Source: Bin5 sp034422415
Lineage (GTDB): Bacteria; Chloroflexota; Anaerolineae; Caldilineales; Caldilineaceae
DNA length: 64,000 nt
Direction: 5' to 3'
Assembly: GCA_965202955.1 (NCBI GenBank)
Contig: OZ241871.1
Location: 4,216,001-4,280,000, forward strand
Shown: one piece after another, positions 33,333 through 42,323 of the stretch
How positions within the stretch are numbered: position 1 is the first letter of the stretch
Layout: the number at the start of each line of letters is the position of its first letter
Notes under the pieces: generated by a model
What the model saw: only the letters and a program-made list of their open reading frames with translations
Databases searched by the model: none
Told to the model about the DNA's origin: nothing
Position numbers and translations under genes: made by a program

Positions 33333-34967
33333 TTATTCGTCCACCCAGACGCGGTGGAACATGTGCGTATCCATCGGCGACGGCACGTAGTTCTGCACAC
33401 GCGGGGTCGAGACGTCGACGTAGATATTGTGCATCAGCGGGATGTAGGGCAGCTCTTCGGCGAACATCGCGTCGATCTGCCGGTAGAGGCTGATGCGTTC
33501 GGCGTCGTCGATCGTGGCGCGTGCGGTGGCGATGATGGCGTCCACTTCAGGGTTGGAGTAGCGTGCCACGTTGCCACCGCCGCCGATGTTGTCAGAGTGC
33601 ATCAGCGGATAGTAGAAGCCGTCCGGGTCGGCGTAGTCGGTGACGCGATAGGTCGAGGCGAGGACGAAGTTGCCAGCGTCGAGCGCCTCCAGCAGCGGGC
33701 CGAACTCGGTCGGTCGCAGCTCGATGTTGATGCCGATCTCCTTGAGGTTGGCCTGGTAGATCTCGTAGAGCTTGAGCAGGTTGCCCCAGGGCGGCAGGAT
33801 CAGCTCGTGGGTGCCGGGAAGGCCGTCGGGATAGCCGGCTTCGGCCATCAGGGCCTTGGCAGCATCAAGGTTCCTCGGGTAGTTGAGGACGGCGTCTGCA
33901 TTGTGCCCGAGCAGCCCCGGTGGGAGCAGGCCGTGGGCAACGTTGGCGCGGCCGTCGAGGCTGGCGACAATGGCATCCATATCCACCGCGTAGCGAATGG
34001 CCTGGCGCAGTTTGGGATTGTTGCCGAACGGCTCCCTATCGAGGTTGACGGTGATGAAAGAGGTGTGGAAGGTCTCGGCCCAGCCCAGCTTCTCTTTGAA
34101 GACCTCATCGGTGCTGAAGCGCGCCCAGTGGGCAGGGGGGACCCAGGCGACGTCGAGGCGGCCGGCGTCGAGCTCAACGATGCGTGTGTTCTCGTCGCGA
34201 ATGAAGCGGAACTGGAGCTGGTCGAGGTAGGGCCGCCCGTTCCAGTAGTCCTCGAAGGCGTTGAGGGTCACGTCCTGGTTTAGATTCCACTCACCGAGGG
34301 TGAAAGGCCCGGCGGCGACGACGTTCTGGCCGAAGTCCTCGCCCCATTTTTCGACCTCTTCCTGGGGCACGACGGCCAGGTTGATGCTGGCGAGCATCGA
34401 CTTGAAGGGCGCGAGCGGCTCGGACAGCTGGATCTCGAGCGTGCTGTCACCGATCGCGGTAATGCCGCTGACCCCGTCGGCGGCGCCATCGCGGTACTCC
34501 TGCGCACCGGCGACGACGGAGAGCATCCAGGCCTTGGGGCTCCGCATTTCCGGATTCAGGACGCGCTCGAAGCTGTATTTGAAGTCGCCGGCGGTGATCT
34601 GGCGGCCGTTGTGGAACTTGGCGCCTTCGCGGATGTTGAAGGTCCAGGTCGTGCCGTCGTCGGAGACGTCAAAACTCTCAGCGATGGCCAACTCGATCTC
34701 GCGACCGTCGGGCGACAGGCGGAAGAGACCTTCGAGCAGGTTGGGTGCGATTACGCCCTGGTCCCAGCCGGAGATGGCCGCCGGGTCGAAGCTCTTGGGA
34801 TCGGACGAGACGAAGCCGGCCACCATGCCGCCCATCTTCGGCCCTTCGCTCATGTCGTCATCCATGGGTTCGGCCGGCGCGGCCGGTACAGCGACACAAG
34901 CGGCCATGAGAGCGACCAGGAGAGCCAGGCTGAGGGCCAGCCAGAGCGTGCGGTGAATTGGTTTCAT
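33333..34967 (-). CDS. ABC transporter substrate-binding protein, family 5 (Dpp/Opp type), lipoprotein
   Basis: 544 residues from the ATG at 34967, preceded by AAAGGAG. Signal peptide with lipobox LMAAC (Cys24), so it is anchored outside the membrane; an acidic linker (EPMDDDMSEGP) follows. Family-5 features: LLEGLFRLSPDGREIE, then WTFNIREGAKFHNGR, the signature before the TAGDFKYSFERVL segment, and IRYAVDMDAIVASLDGRA. It binds peptides or other small polar compounds. It is most likely the receptor for the DppBC-type permeases at 28903-30697, although three genes intervene or face away; no ATPase is nearby. Confidence 0.93.
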   Translation of the reverse strand: MKPIHRTLWLALSLALLVALMAACVAVPAAPAEPMDDDMSEGPKMGGMVAGFVSSDPKSFDPAAISGWDQGVIAPNLLEGLFRLSPDGREIELAIAESFDVSDDGTTWTFNIREGAKFHNGRQITAGDFKYSFERVLNPEMRSPKAWMLSVVAGAQEYRDGAADGVSGITAIGDSTLEIQLSEPLAPFKSMLASINLAVVPQEEVEKWGEDFGQNVVAAGPFTLGEWNLNQDVTLNAFEDYWNGRPYLDQLQFRFIRDENTRIVELDAGRLDVAWVPPAHWARFSTDEVFKEKLGWAETFHTSFITVNLDREPFGNNPKLRQAIRYAVDMDAIVASLDGRANVAHGLLPPGLLGHNADAVLNYPRNLDAAKALMAEAGYPDGLPGTHELILPPWGNLLKLYEIYQANLKEIGINIELRPTEFGPLLEALDAGNFVLASTYRVTDYADPDGFYYPLMHSDNIGGGGNVARYSNPEVDAIIATARATIDDAERISLYRQIDAMFAEELPYIPLMHNIYVDVSTPRVQNYVPSPMDTHMFHRVWVDE

Positions 34968-35108
34968 GTCAGTCTCCTTTTGAATTGTTGAAAGAAAGAG
35001 GATTGAAGGCAACAAACCGCGTCCCCACCACGATATGATGAGACGGCGGCAATACGCCGAACGGACTGCCGGTCGTTGCGGCGAGATTACCAGAAGAGGG
35101 GCGCGATG

Positions 35109-36176
35109 TCAAACGGATGCATTGCGGTCAGAAAGCGACTGCTCCAACGAACGCAGGCGGGCACTGGCGGCGGCGGCGTCGACCCGCAGGGTGTGCAGGA
35201 CGCCGAACTCTTCGATGATGAAGGAGGCGGAGACCGCGCCGTGGAGACAGGCGCGCACGGGATCGCCGGTGCGGGCGAGACCGACCAGAAAGCCGCCGCA
35301 GAAGGCGTCGCCGGCGCCGGTTGGATCGACGACCTGGGCGGGATAGGTGGGAACGCGGCGCCAGTCTTGCTCGCCGTTCAGCAGCAGGCGCATGCCGCGG
35401 CCGCCCATCTTCACGCCGACACCTCGCGGCCCGTAGGCGAGCAGGCGGCGGGCGGCTTCGAAAACGTGACCGTCCGGGTAATCGCCGCGTTCCTCCTCGT
35501 TGATGGCGGCGTCGGCGTGGAGGGTCAGCTCTTCGATGCTGGGCAGGAGAAAATCGATGTTGCCGAGCAGACCGGCGTCGACCTGGCCCTCCTTGTCCCA
35601 GTCCCACCAGGGCCAGTCGAAGGAAATAGTGACTTGGCGGGCGCGGAGCTGCTTGAGGTATGAGGCGTTGGCGCGGCTGCAGGGCAGCGGTCCCGGCGCG
35701 AAGTGGGCGAAGGCGGCGTCTCGGGCTGTGGACTCCCACCGGGAGAGGTCGGGGCAGAAGGAGGGCCAGATTCGTCGGTGGAGGGGGCTGCCGGTGTCGG
35801 TGTATTCGCTCTCGAGGTCGATGATTTCGCCGGCGCGGGCGGGCAGGATGGCGCGGGCCTCTTCGATGCGGTCGGTGCGGCTGCCGTCGGGGAAGTAGAA
35901 GGCGCGCGAGCGCAGCAGATGCGGCTCGTCGATGCGGGTTATGGCAGTAACGTCGATGCCGGCGGCGGCCAGCTGTTCGAGCCAGGTGGAAGGGTAGTCG
36001 ACGCCTACCACGCTGACCAGGCTGACGTCGACGCCCCAGAGGCGCATGCCGGCCGCGGCGTAGACGGCATTTCCGCCGAGCAGGCGCGGGGATATGCGTC
36101 CGTCGGGCGTGACGACGTCGTCGAGGGTACAGTTGCCGACAGCCAGAAATTGGCTGGTTTGCCGGGATTCGGTCAC
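35109..36176 (-). CDS. PfkB-family carbohydrate kinase, copy 2
   Basis: 355 residues from the GTG at 36176 (GGAG about 14 bases upstream); the longer frame overlaps the upstream PhyH gene and has a shadow-like composition. N-terminal FLAVGNCTLDDVVTPDG, then GGNAVYAAAGMRLWG (signature 1). The C-terminal DPTGAGDAFCGGFLVGLAR carries the catalytic Asp. LLPSIEELTLHADA is the mid-domain motif. It is clearly divergent from the other PfkB protein in the window. It lies between a PhyH gene and the family-5 binding protein on the same strand, so it likely phosphorylates a sugar-like product of this cluster. Confidence 0.88.
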   Translation of the reverse strand: MTESRQTSQFLAVGNCTLDDVVTPDGRISPRLLGGNAVYAAAGMRLWGVDVSLVSVVGVDYPSTWLEQLAAAGIDVTAITRIDEPHLLRSRAFYFPDGSRTDRIEEARAILPARAGEIIDLESEYTDTGSPLHRRIWPSFCPDLSRWESTARDAAFAHFAPGPLPCSRANASYLKQLRARQVTISFDWPWWDWDKEGQVDAGLLGNIDFLLPSIEELTLHADAAINEEERGDYPDGHVFEAARRLLAYGPRGVGVKMGGRGMRLLLNGEQDWRRVPTYPAQVVDPTGAGDAFCGGFLVGLARTGDPVRACLHGAVSASFIIEEFGVLHTLRVDAAAASARLRSLEQSLSDRNASV

Positions 36177-36253
36177 TTCCGTTTTTCGCTCCTTGCGAGG
36201 GGCGATTGGGTGCTGTGCTCCGGCGGCCGCCAGGTCCGGCGCGTGGAGCCGGG

Positions 36254-37051
36254 TCAGACTCGCATGCGCAGCATGGGATGGCTGAATGAGACCGGGATCG
36301 TTTCGTTGGTGCGGGCGGACCTTGTGCCGGGCGTCATGTAGTGGATGGCGAGGGCACGGCGCTGGCGGTCGGTCGTGTTGGGCGCTGTGCGGTGCAGGGT
36401 CTGGCAGTGGTGCAGGGTGATGCCGCCGGCGGGCAGGTCGGCGACGACGGCCTGGCTGTCGTCGACCAGTTTGCCCATGTCGAGCAGCACGTCGCTGCCC
36501 TGGGCCTGGTCGTGGATCATGGGGCGCAGGTGCGAGCCGGGGATGAACTGCATGGCGCCGTTGTGCAGGTCGACGTCGTCGAATGTGAGCCAGCAGCTGA
36601 CCAGGTTGGCGGGCAGGCATTTCCAGTAGGCGTTGTCCTGGTGCCAGAAAACGGGGCCGCCGTGGTGGGGCGGCTTGTAGATGGCCTGGTTGTGGAATAG
36701 CTGGATGTTGGGGCCGAGAACGTCTTCGATGATATCGAGAAGGCGTTCATGGTAGGTGAGTTTGTGGAATCCGACGTTGTGCTCGGAGATCTGCATGAAC
36801 TGGAGCAGCTCCTGTTCGTCGTCGCCGTGGTCGTGGTCGTCTTCGCCGGTGACGGCCAGGTTGCGGATGGGACGTTCGCCGCTGCGGGCGAGGGCGAATT
36901 CGGCGTCGTACTCGGCGCGCATTTCCTCGATTAGGTCGTCTTCGAGCACTTTGCCGACGACGAGGAATCCATTTTCCCAGAAACTGGCGACCTGTTCCTG
37001 GGACAGGGCTTTGTAGCCGTTGCGAACTTCAGCTGTTTCGGTGGACTGCAT
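36254..37051 (-). CDS. Phytanoyl-CoA dioxygenase (PhyH) family protein, copy 4
   Basis: 265 residues from the ATG at 37051, with CAGGAG about 10 bases upstream. Fe(II) ligands H-x-D in PVFWHQDNAYWKC, distal His in LHRTAPNTTDRQRRALAIHY. FDDVDLHNGAMQFIPGSH is represented by the conserved NGAMQFIPGSHL strand. A short acidic/His loop (DDHDHGDDEQE) near residue 75 is unusual and could bind metal. It sits 50 bases downstream of the dimethylformamidase-like gene and 77 upstream of a PfkB kinase, in one direction. Confidence 0.88.
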   Translation of the reverse strand: MQSTETAEVRNGYKALSQEQVASFWENGFLVVGKVLEDDLIEEMRAEYDAEFALARSGERPIRNLAVTGEDDHDHGDDEQELLQFMQISEHNVGFHKLTYHERLLDIIEDVLGPNIQLFHNQAIYKPPHHGGPVFWHQDNAYWKCLPANLVSCWLTFDDVDLHNGAMQFIPGSHLRPMIHDQAQGSDVLLDMGKLVDDSQAVVADLPAGGITLHHCQTLHRTAPNTTDRQRRALAIHYMTPGTRSARTNETIPVSFSHPMLRMRV

Positions 37052-37101
37052 TAGGGAACTCTCCTGTTGCAAATTGCTTGCTCGCGCTGGATAGCATCTC
37101 C

Positions 37102-39372
37102 TCATTCGCCGGCAGACGGGGGAAGTTCGTCTGCGTTGGCGAAGGCGTTGAGCACGTTTTCGGTGACGCGCGAGACGTTGTTGTCGTAGTTATTGTGCGA
37201 GAGGCTGGCGCACCAACAGATCGAGCCGACCGAGAAGACGGCGCCGTTGTTCGGCAGCTCGAAGTAGACCATGTCGGCGTAGACGGTGGCCGAGGGATTG
37301 TTCATCATCTCGGCGTTCATCTGGAGAAAGTCCTCGATCACCGGCAAAATCGTGGGGCCGTGGGGCCCCGAGGTGGCCAGCAGGACAGTGTGCGGCGGCG
37401 TACCCAGGCTATAGTCGATCCGGTCCACCTCATCGCCAGCGGCGCCGCCGAAGACGAGCCCGAAGTCGCCGACCGTTTCGTCGGGCCCGATTCCCTCAAA
37501 GATAAAGGCCGCCCGCGGGTCGAAACTTCCCGGCTTGCGCGTGTAGCCGGGCGCCGGGTCGCCCCAACCCTGGGCGGTAAAGCCGATCCCGGTCAGCCGG
37601 TTGGGCGTCTTGCCGCGATGCCGCCAGAGCCCGCCCATTTCGCCTGTCGTGCTGTGGTAACATTCACCGGGTGCGGAGTTCCACGCACGCGTGCCGGAAT
37701 TGCCGCGGCGGATCTCGGCGATGTGAGGCCGCTCCTCGTCGACGCTTGTCACCCAGTAAAAACCGTTGCCGCCGAGGTACATCAGCCTGCCGCCGCCGTC
37801 GAGATAGGCTTCGAGCGCGGTCAACATGGGCGTGGTCCAGTATTCCGGGTGGGTGCCGGTGACCATGACCTTGTAGTTGGCGAGGAGCTCCTGCCCCTCG
37901 TCGTGCAGGTCGTGGTCGGTGGCCACGTCGTATGCGAAGCCTTTTTCGTCGAGCCAGTCGATCTGATAGAGGTCTTCGCCGAGGAGGCGGGGCGTGGTGG
38001 TGAGGAGGTGGCGGTGCTGGGGGCGCATATTGACCATGGGGCGCAGCAGGGAGGAGTAGATGCAGCCGCTGCCGTCCGAGTGGCGGTCGTAGAAGGACAT
38101 GGCGAACTCGGGATGCTCGGCCAGGTAAAGGTCGCGCGGATCCCAGTTGATGTGTTCTTCGGGCAATGCGGCCAGGTGCTCCTGTGAAGCGTCCATGCGG
38201 TCGTTGGCATAGGCGACGTAGGTCATGGTCGGCATCAGGTAGAGAATAGGCGCGCTGGCGACGCCGCGCGGGGGCCGCACGATGAAGGGAATACGGTCTT
38301 CGGCGCCGTCTCCGTTCAGCCGTGCGGCGTAGACGCCGCTGCGCAGACCGTCCGGAATGGTCAGTTCGAAGTCAGCCTCCCAGCGGGCGTCCTCCAGATC
38401 GTCGTCGTGGAAGTAGATGGCGCCGTACTGCGCCGGCGCGTGTTTGAAGTCGAACTCGGTTGCCGTCCAGTTGTGACCTGTTACCGCGCGCGCCGGCATG
38501 TTGAAGGCGAGTCCGTGCAGGGCGTTGGGACCTCTGTCGACTACATTGGCGGAAGAGGCGCCCGCGGCGAAATCCCATGCGGCCACCAGATCGGAACCGG
38601 CCACCTCGGCGGGCGGTACGCCGCGCATCAGGCGCATGATCTCGTCTTCTTCCAGTGCCCGGCTGAAGATACGGGGGCCGTCGATTTTGCCGTTGAAGAG
38701 GCCGTAAGCTGCGTAGCGCCCGGTATGCGCCCCGCCGGGGCCGGCGGCGGCGATCAGCAGCGGGCCGCTGTTGGGGGGAGGGCCATGGACGCTGACCGAT
38801 CGCTCGAAAGCAGCGGAGGAAGGGTCGGCGGGCCAGCTGGAGAGCGGCAGCTGATAGAGCCGCACGGCCTGGGCGTCGGCGTCAAATGCGGCGGCGGCGA
38901 AGTACCATTCGCCGGCTCTCAGGGCGGTGCCGGTGCTCGCGGCGGCGCCGGGGTCGGCTCCTGCGCCGCCAACCTGGAGCGAAAGGCTGCAGTCGGTGCC
39001 AATAGCAAGGCAAAAGCCGTTTCCTGCGGCGGATTGTTTGCTCAGGATGCCCTGGATTTCGCCTTTGGCAGGCGTGGTGGGATAGATCCAGGCCAGCAGT
39101 GTGAAGCTCTGCAGCTGGTCGAGGGAGACATGGTCCTCCACTTGCACGAAGGAGCCTGAGCGGGCGATCTGTTTGCGGCCGGTTTGCCGTTCACCGAGGA
39201 CGGAATCGAACGCTTCTTCTTTGAAGCCGGGTCCTTCGGGGTTTTCGTCGCCGTGAATGAGCCGGACCAAAGTGGTGTCGTAGTGGGGCAGGTCCGTACT
39301 GACCATGAATTGGACCGTTTCGCCCGGCGCGACGCTGAATCTGTCGGTGTATCCAATCAACTCGGTTATCAT
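37102..39372 (-). CDS. N,N-dimethylformamidase beta-subunit-like protein with LamG domain
   Basis: 756 residues. The N-terminal part (ELIGYTDRFSVAPGETVQFM, then LVRLIHGDENPEGPGFKEE) matches the opening of the large subunit of N,N-dimethylformamidase. A LamG/concanavalin-like domain follows at about 85-260 (FTLLAWIYPTTPAKGEIQGI). The large C-terminal domain has LYLMPTMTYVAYAND, YDRHSDGSGCIYSSLLRP and GTHPEYWT, ending in a catalytic-domain-like fold. Dimethylformamidase cleaves the amide to formate and dimethylamine using non-heme iron; its small subunit is not seen here. The true substrate may be another amide. There is no signal peptide. Confidence 0.78.
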   Translation of the reverse strand: MITELIGYTDRFSVAPGETVQFMVSTDLPHYDTTLVRLIHGDENPEGPGFKEEAFDSVLGERQTGRKQIARSGSFVQVEDHVSLDQLQSFTLLAWIYPTTPAKGEIQGILSKQSAAGNGFCLAIGTDCSLSLQVGGAGADPGAAASTGTALRAGEWYFAAAAFDADAQAVRLYQLPLSSWPADPSSAAFERSVSVHGPPPNSGPLLIAAAGPGGAHTGRYAAYGLFNGKIDGPRIFSRALEEDEIMRLMRGVPPAEVAGSDLVAAWDFAAGASSANVVDRGPNALHGLAFNMPARAVTGHNWTATEFDFKHAPAQYGAIYFHDDDLEDARWEADFELTIPDGLRSGVYAARLNGDGAEDRIPFIVRPPRGVASAPILYLMPTMTYVAYANDRMDASQEHLAALPEEHINWDPRDLYLAEHPEFAMSFYDRHSDGSGCIYSSLLRPMVNMRPQHRHLLTTTPRLLGEDLYQIDWLDEKGFAYDVATDHDLHDEGQELLANYKVMVTGTHPEYWTTPMLTALEAYLDGGGRLMYLGGNGFYWVTSVDEERPHIAEIRRGNSGTRAWNSAPGECYHSTTGEMGGLWRHRGKTPNRLTGIGFTAQGWGDPAPGYTRKPGSFDPRAAFIFEGIGPDETVGDFGLVFGGAAGDEVDRIDYSLGTPPHTVLLATSGPHGPTILPVIEDFLQMNAEMMNNPSATVYADMVYFELPNNGAVFSVGSICWCASLSHNNYDNNVSRVTENVLNAFANADELPPSAGE

Positions 39373-39734
39373 GTTTGCCTCCCGGCGTGCGCCTGGGAAA
39401 AAGGACGGATCGCGGCTATTTGGTTCAGACGCAAGCGGCTGGATATGCCGTTTCGATACACTGGCAGCTGTGCTACATTAATTTTAGGAAAAGTGGTGGA
39501 ATATGTTAATGTAAGGCGAAAACTGGCCTTAAGATTTACGGCGTTTTCAGGACAGGTCCCGGGTGGAGATTCGCTTGCCGCAGGCTGCGGCGGAGCAGTC
39601 AGGCGGGACGACGGGGCACTCGTCCGTTGAATGATGGCCGTGCCGGTAATTACGTCGGTATTATACACGTTGATTAGTCGTTGCGTCTATTGCAGGCGGC
39701 AGCTGTTTAGCTCGCAACGGGGCAGATTGGGCGA
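39373..39734. other. 362-base divergent region between DMFase-like gene and copA
   Basis: Contains an AT-rich core with the inverted repeat at 39474-39513. On the + strand there is a TGC-TACATT element inside the left arm and a TATTAT at 39659-39664, neither with a clear -35. No gene is supported. Confidence 0.5.
39474..39513. promoter_or_regulatory. Widely spaced inverted repeat, candidate operator
   Basis: TACATTAA (39474-39481) and TTAATGTA (39506-39513) are perfect inverted copies, with centres 32 bases apart (about three helical turns). They flank an AT-rich stretch between the divergent DMFase-like and copA genes. Confidence 0.45.
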
Positions 39735-42317
39735 ATGAGCGAGACGAGTCAGTTCACTGTTCCCATAATCGGAATGACCTGCATGGGCTGCGCGGCCGCG
39801 GTTGAGACGAGCAGCAGGAAGGCGGAAGCCGTGCAGGAGGTGTCGGTTAACCTTGCCAACGAGCGGCTGACCGTCGTTTACGACGGCGCGCTGGCGCAGG
39901 AGAATGAGGTGCTGGCGGATGTGCGTCAGCAGGTCAAGCGCGGCGGCTACAAGATCCCGACGCTGACGTTGACGCTGCCGATCACGGGCATGACCTGCAC
40001 AAACTGCGCCGGAACGGTCGAGCGTGCACTGCGAGAGACGGAGGGCGTCGTCTACGCCAGTGTGAATTTCGCGACTGAGAAGGCGCACGTGGAGTATGTC
40101 AGCGGCGTGGGCGCGCGTGCGCCGATCGTCGAGGCGGTGCGGAAGGCCGGCTACGATGTGGTCGGGCCCGGCGCTTCTCGCGCCGATAGAACACCGCCCG
40201 ACAGTTCTCAGGAGCCTGCCTATTCTTCCGCGCCGGCGCCCAACACGGAGACGGTTGAAGATGTAGAGGCTGCGGCACGGGCCGCGGCGGTCCGGCACGA
40301 GTACATCCGGCTCGCGGTCGGGGTGGTCTTCTCATTGCCGCTGGTTGTGATCAGCATGGGGCGGGACTTCGGGCTGCTGGGCCAGTGGGCGAACGGCGCG
40401 TGGGTGAACTGGCTGCTGTTTGCGCTGGCGACGCCGGTGCAGTTCTACGTGGGATGGGACTATTTTGTCGGCGCGTTCAGGAGCTTACGCATGCGCAGCG
40501 CCAATATGGACGTGCTGGTAGCGATGGGCACTTCGGCGGCGTATCTGTTCAGCGTGGCCGTTCTGATTGCCCAGAACGCCGGCAGCGATGCGCTGGGAAC
40601 TCACCTGTATTTCGAGACGGCGGCGGTTATCATCACGCTGATTGTGTTGGGCAAGCTGCTGGAGGCGCGGGCCAAGGGCCAGACAAGCGCGGCGATCAAG
40701 GAGCTGATCGGCCTGCAGAGCCGCACGGCGCGAATCGTGCGCGACGGCGCGGAGATCGAGGTACCGGTCGAGGAGGTGCAGGTCGGGGACCTGGTGGTTG
40801 TGCGCCCGGGGGAGAAGATCCCGGTCGACGGCGTTGTTGCGTCGGGCGGGTCGGCGGTGGACGAGAGCATGCTCACGGGCGAGAGTCTGCCGGTCGAGAA
40901 GGCGATCGGCAGCGAGGTGTTCGGCGCGACGATCAACGGGCAAGGACTGCTGGGGATCGAGGCGACGAAGGTGGGCCGCGAGACTGCGCTGGCGCAGATA
41001 ATCAAGTTGGTCGAGGAGGCGCAGGGGAGCAAGGCGCCGATCCAGCGGGTTGTCGACCGGGTGGCGGCCTATTTTGTACCGTCGATCATTGTGTTGTCGA
41101 TTGTTACATTTGCGGTGTGGATGCTGGCCGGCGCGGGTTTTGTTTCCGCGCTGCTGCGGCTGATTGCGGTGCTGGTGATCGCCTGTCCTTGCGCGATGGG
41201 GCTGGCGACGCCGACCTCGATCATGGTGGGCGTCGGCAAGGGCGCGCGGATGGGCATTTTGTTTCGGAACAGCGTCGCGCTGGAGCAGACGCACAAACTG
41301 ACCGCTGTGTTGCTGGACAAGACCGGCACCATTACCAGGGGGGAACCGGCGGTCACGGACCTGATCGTAAGCCCGGCTCTGCAGGCGACCCATTCTGATG
41401 GGTCCGGCAAGAGCTTGGCCGCGATCGCCGAGCCGGGCGAGCTACTGCGGCTGGCCGCTTCGGCCGAAAAAGGATCGGAGCATCCGCTTGGCGGGGCAGT
41501 CGTACGCGCGGCCCAGGCGAATGGGTTGAGTCTTGCTGACCCGGCGGGGTTCGAGGCAATCACTGGGCAGGGGATCGCGGCACAGGTGGAAGACTATCGC
41601 ATCCTGCTCGGCAGCCTTCGTCTGATGGAGCGCGAGGAGGTCGACCTGAACGGATTTGCGCCCGACCTGTCCAAGTTGCAGGCTGAAGCCAAGTCGGCGA
41701 TCTGGATGGCGGTCGACGGCCAGGCGGGCGCGCTGATAGCGGTGGCGGACACGGTGAAGGAGGGGTCGCGGGAGGCAGTAACGGCGATGCGCAAGATGGG
41801 CCTGACAGTTGCGATGCTGACGGGCGACAATTGGACGACGGCCGACGCAATTGCACGCGAAGTCGGCATCAATCGCGTCCACGCCGAACTGTTGCCCGGC
41901 GAAAAGCTGGCGCAGGTGAACGCGATGCAGGGGGAGGGGTTGCGCGTAGCCATGCTGGGGGACGGCATAAACGATGCACCGGCACTGGCGCAGGCCGACG
42001 TCGGCATCGCTATCGGCGCGGGCACCGACGTCGCCATGGAGGCGGCCGACATCACGCTGATTCGGGGCGATCTGCGTTCGGTTCCCCAGGCGATCGCCCT
42101 CTCCCACGCGACGATCCGCAACATCAGGCAGAACCTGAGCTGGGCATTTGGCTACAACGTGGCCCTGATACCGATCGCAGCCGGGATACTCGCGCCGTTT
42201 GCGTGGGCACCTCCGTTTCTCCAACAACTGCACCCGATCCTGGCGGCCGCAGCGATGGCATTTTCCAGCGTCAGCGTGGTAGCCAACGCGCTGCGGCTGC
42301 GGCGCTTCAAGCTTTAG
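39735..42317 (+). CDS. copA: Copper-exporting P1B-type ATPase
   Basis: 860 residues. Two N-terminal heavy-metal domains: GMTCMGC (Cys16, Cys19) and GMTCTNC (Cys88, Cys91). Eight membrane helices with the CPC ion motif (VIACPCAMGLATPTS), the phosphorylation site DKTGTIT, the HP motif (GSEHPLGGA), TGDNWTTADA and GDGINDAP. The last helices carry GYN and M-A-F-S-S, the Cu(I)-specific pattern. It moves Cu(I) out of the cytoplasm. It is followed after 6 bases by ccmF and then a ccmI-like gene, so it may also deliver copper for respiratory oxidase assembly. Confidence 0.96.
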   Translation: MSETSQFTVPIIGMTCMGCAAAVETSSRKAEAVQEVSVNLANERLTVVYDGALAQENEVLADVRQQVKRGGYKIPTLTLTLPITGMTCTNCAGTVERALRETEGVVYASVNFATEKAHVEYVSGVGARAPIVEAVRKAGYDVVGPGASRADRTPPDSSQEPAYSSAPAPNTETVEDVEAAARAAAVRHEYIRLAVGVVFSLPLVVISMGRDFGLLGQWANGAWVNWLLFALATPVQFYVGWDYFVGAFRSLRMRSANMDVLVAMGTSAAYLFSVAVLIAQNAGSDALGTHLYFETAAVIITLIVLGKLLEARAKGQTSAAIKELIGLQSRTARIVRDGAEIEVPVEEVQVGDLVVVRPGEKIPVDGVVASGGSAVDESMLTGESLPVEKAIGSEVFGATINGQGLLGIEATKVGRETALAQIIKLVEEAQGSKAPIQRVVDRVAAYFVPSIIVLSIVTFAVWMLAGAGFVSALLRLIAVLVIACPCAMGLATPTSIMVGVGKGARMGILFRNSVALEQTHKLTAVLLDKTGTITRGEPAVTDLIVSPALQATHSDGSGKSLAAIAEPGELLRLAASAEKGSEHPLGGAVVRAAQANGLSLADPAGFEAITGQGIAAQVEDYRILLGSLRLMEREEVDLNGFAPDLSKLQAEAKSAIWMAVDGQAGALIAVADTVKEGSREAVTAMRKMGLTVAMLTGDNWTTADAIAREVGINRVHAELLPGEKLAQVNAMQGEGLRVAMLGDGINDAPALAQADVGIAIGAGTDVAMEAADITLIRGDLRSVPQAIALSHATIRNIRQNLSWAFGYNVALIPIAAGILAPFAWAPPFLQQLHPILAAAAMAFSSVSVVANALRLRRFKL

Positions 42318-42323
42318 CGCAAG

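Noticed and set aside
33237..34283. 348-residue + strand ORF opposite the family-5 binding protein
   Set aside because: Val/Gly-rich composition typical of an antisense frame; covered by a clear gene on the other strand.
37078..38187. 369-residue + strand ORF opposite the DMFase-like gene
   Set aside because: No domain, and the minus-strand protein is well supported over the whole span.
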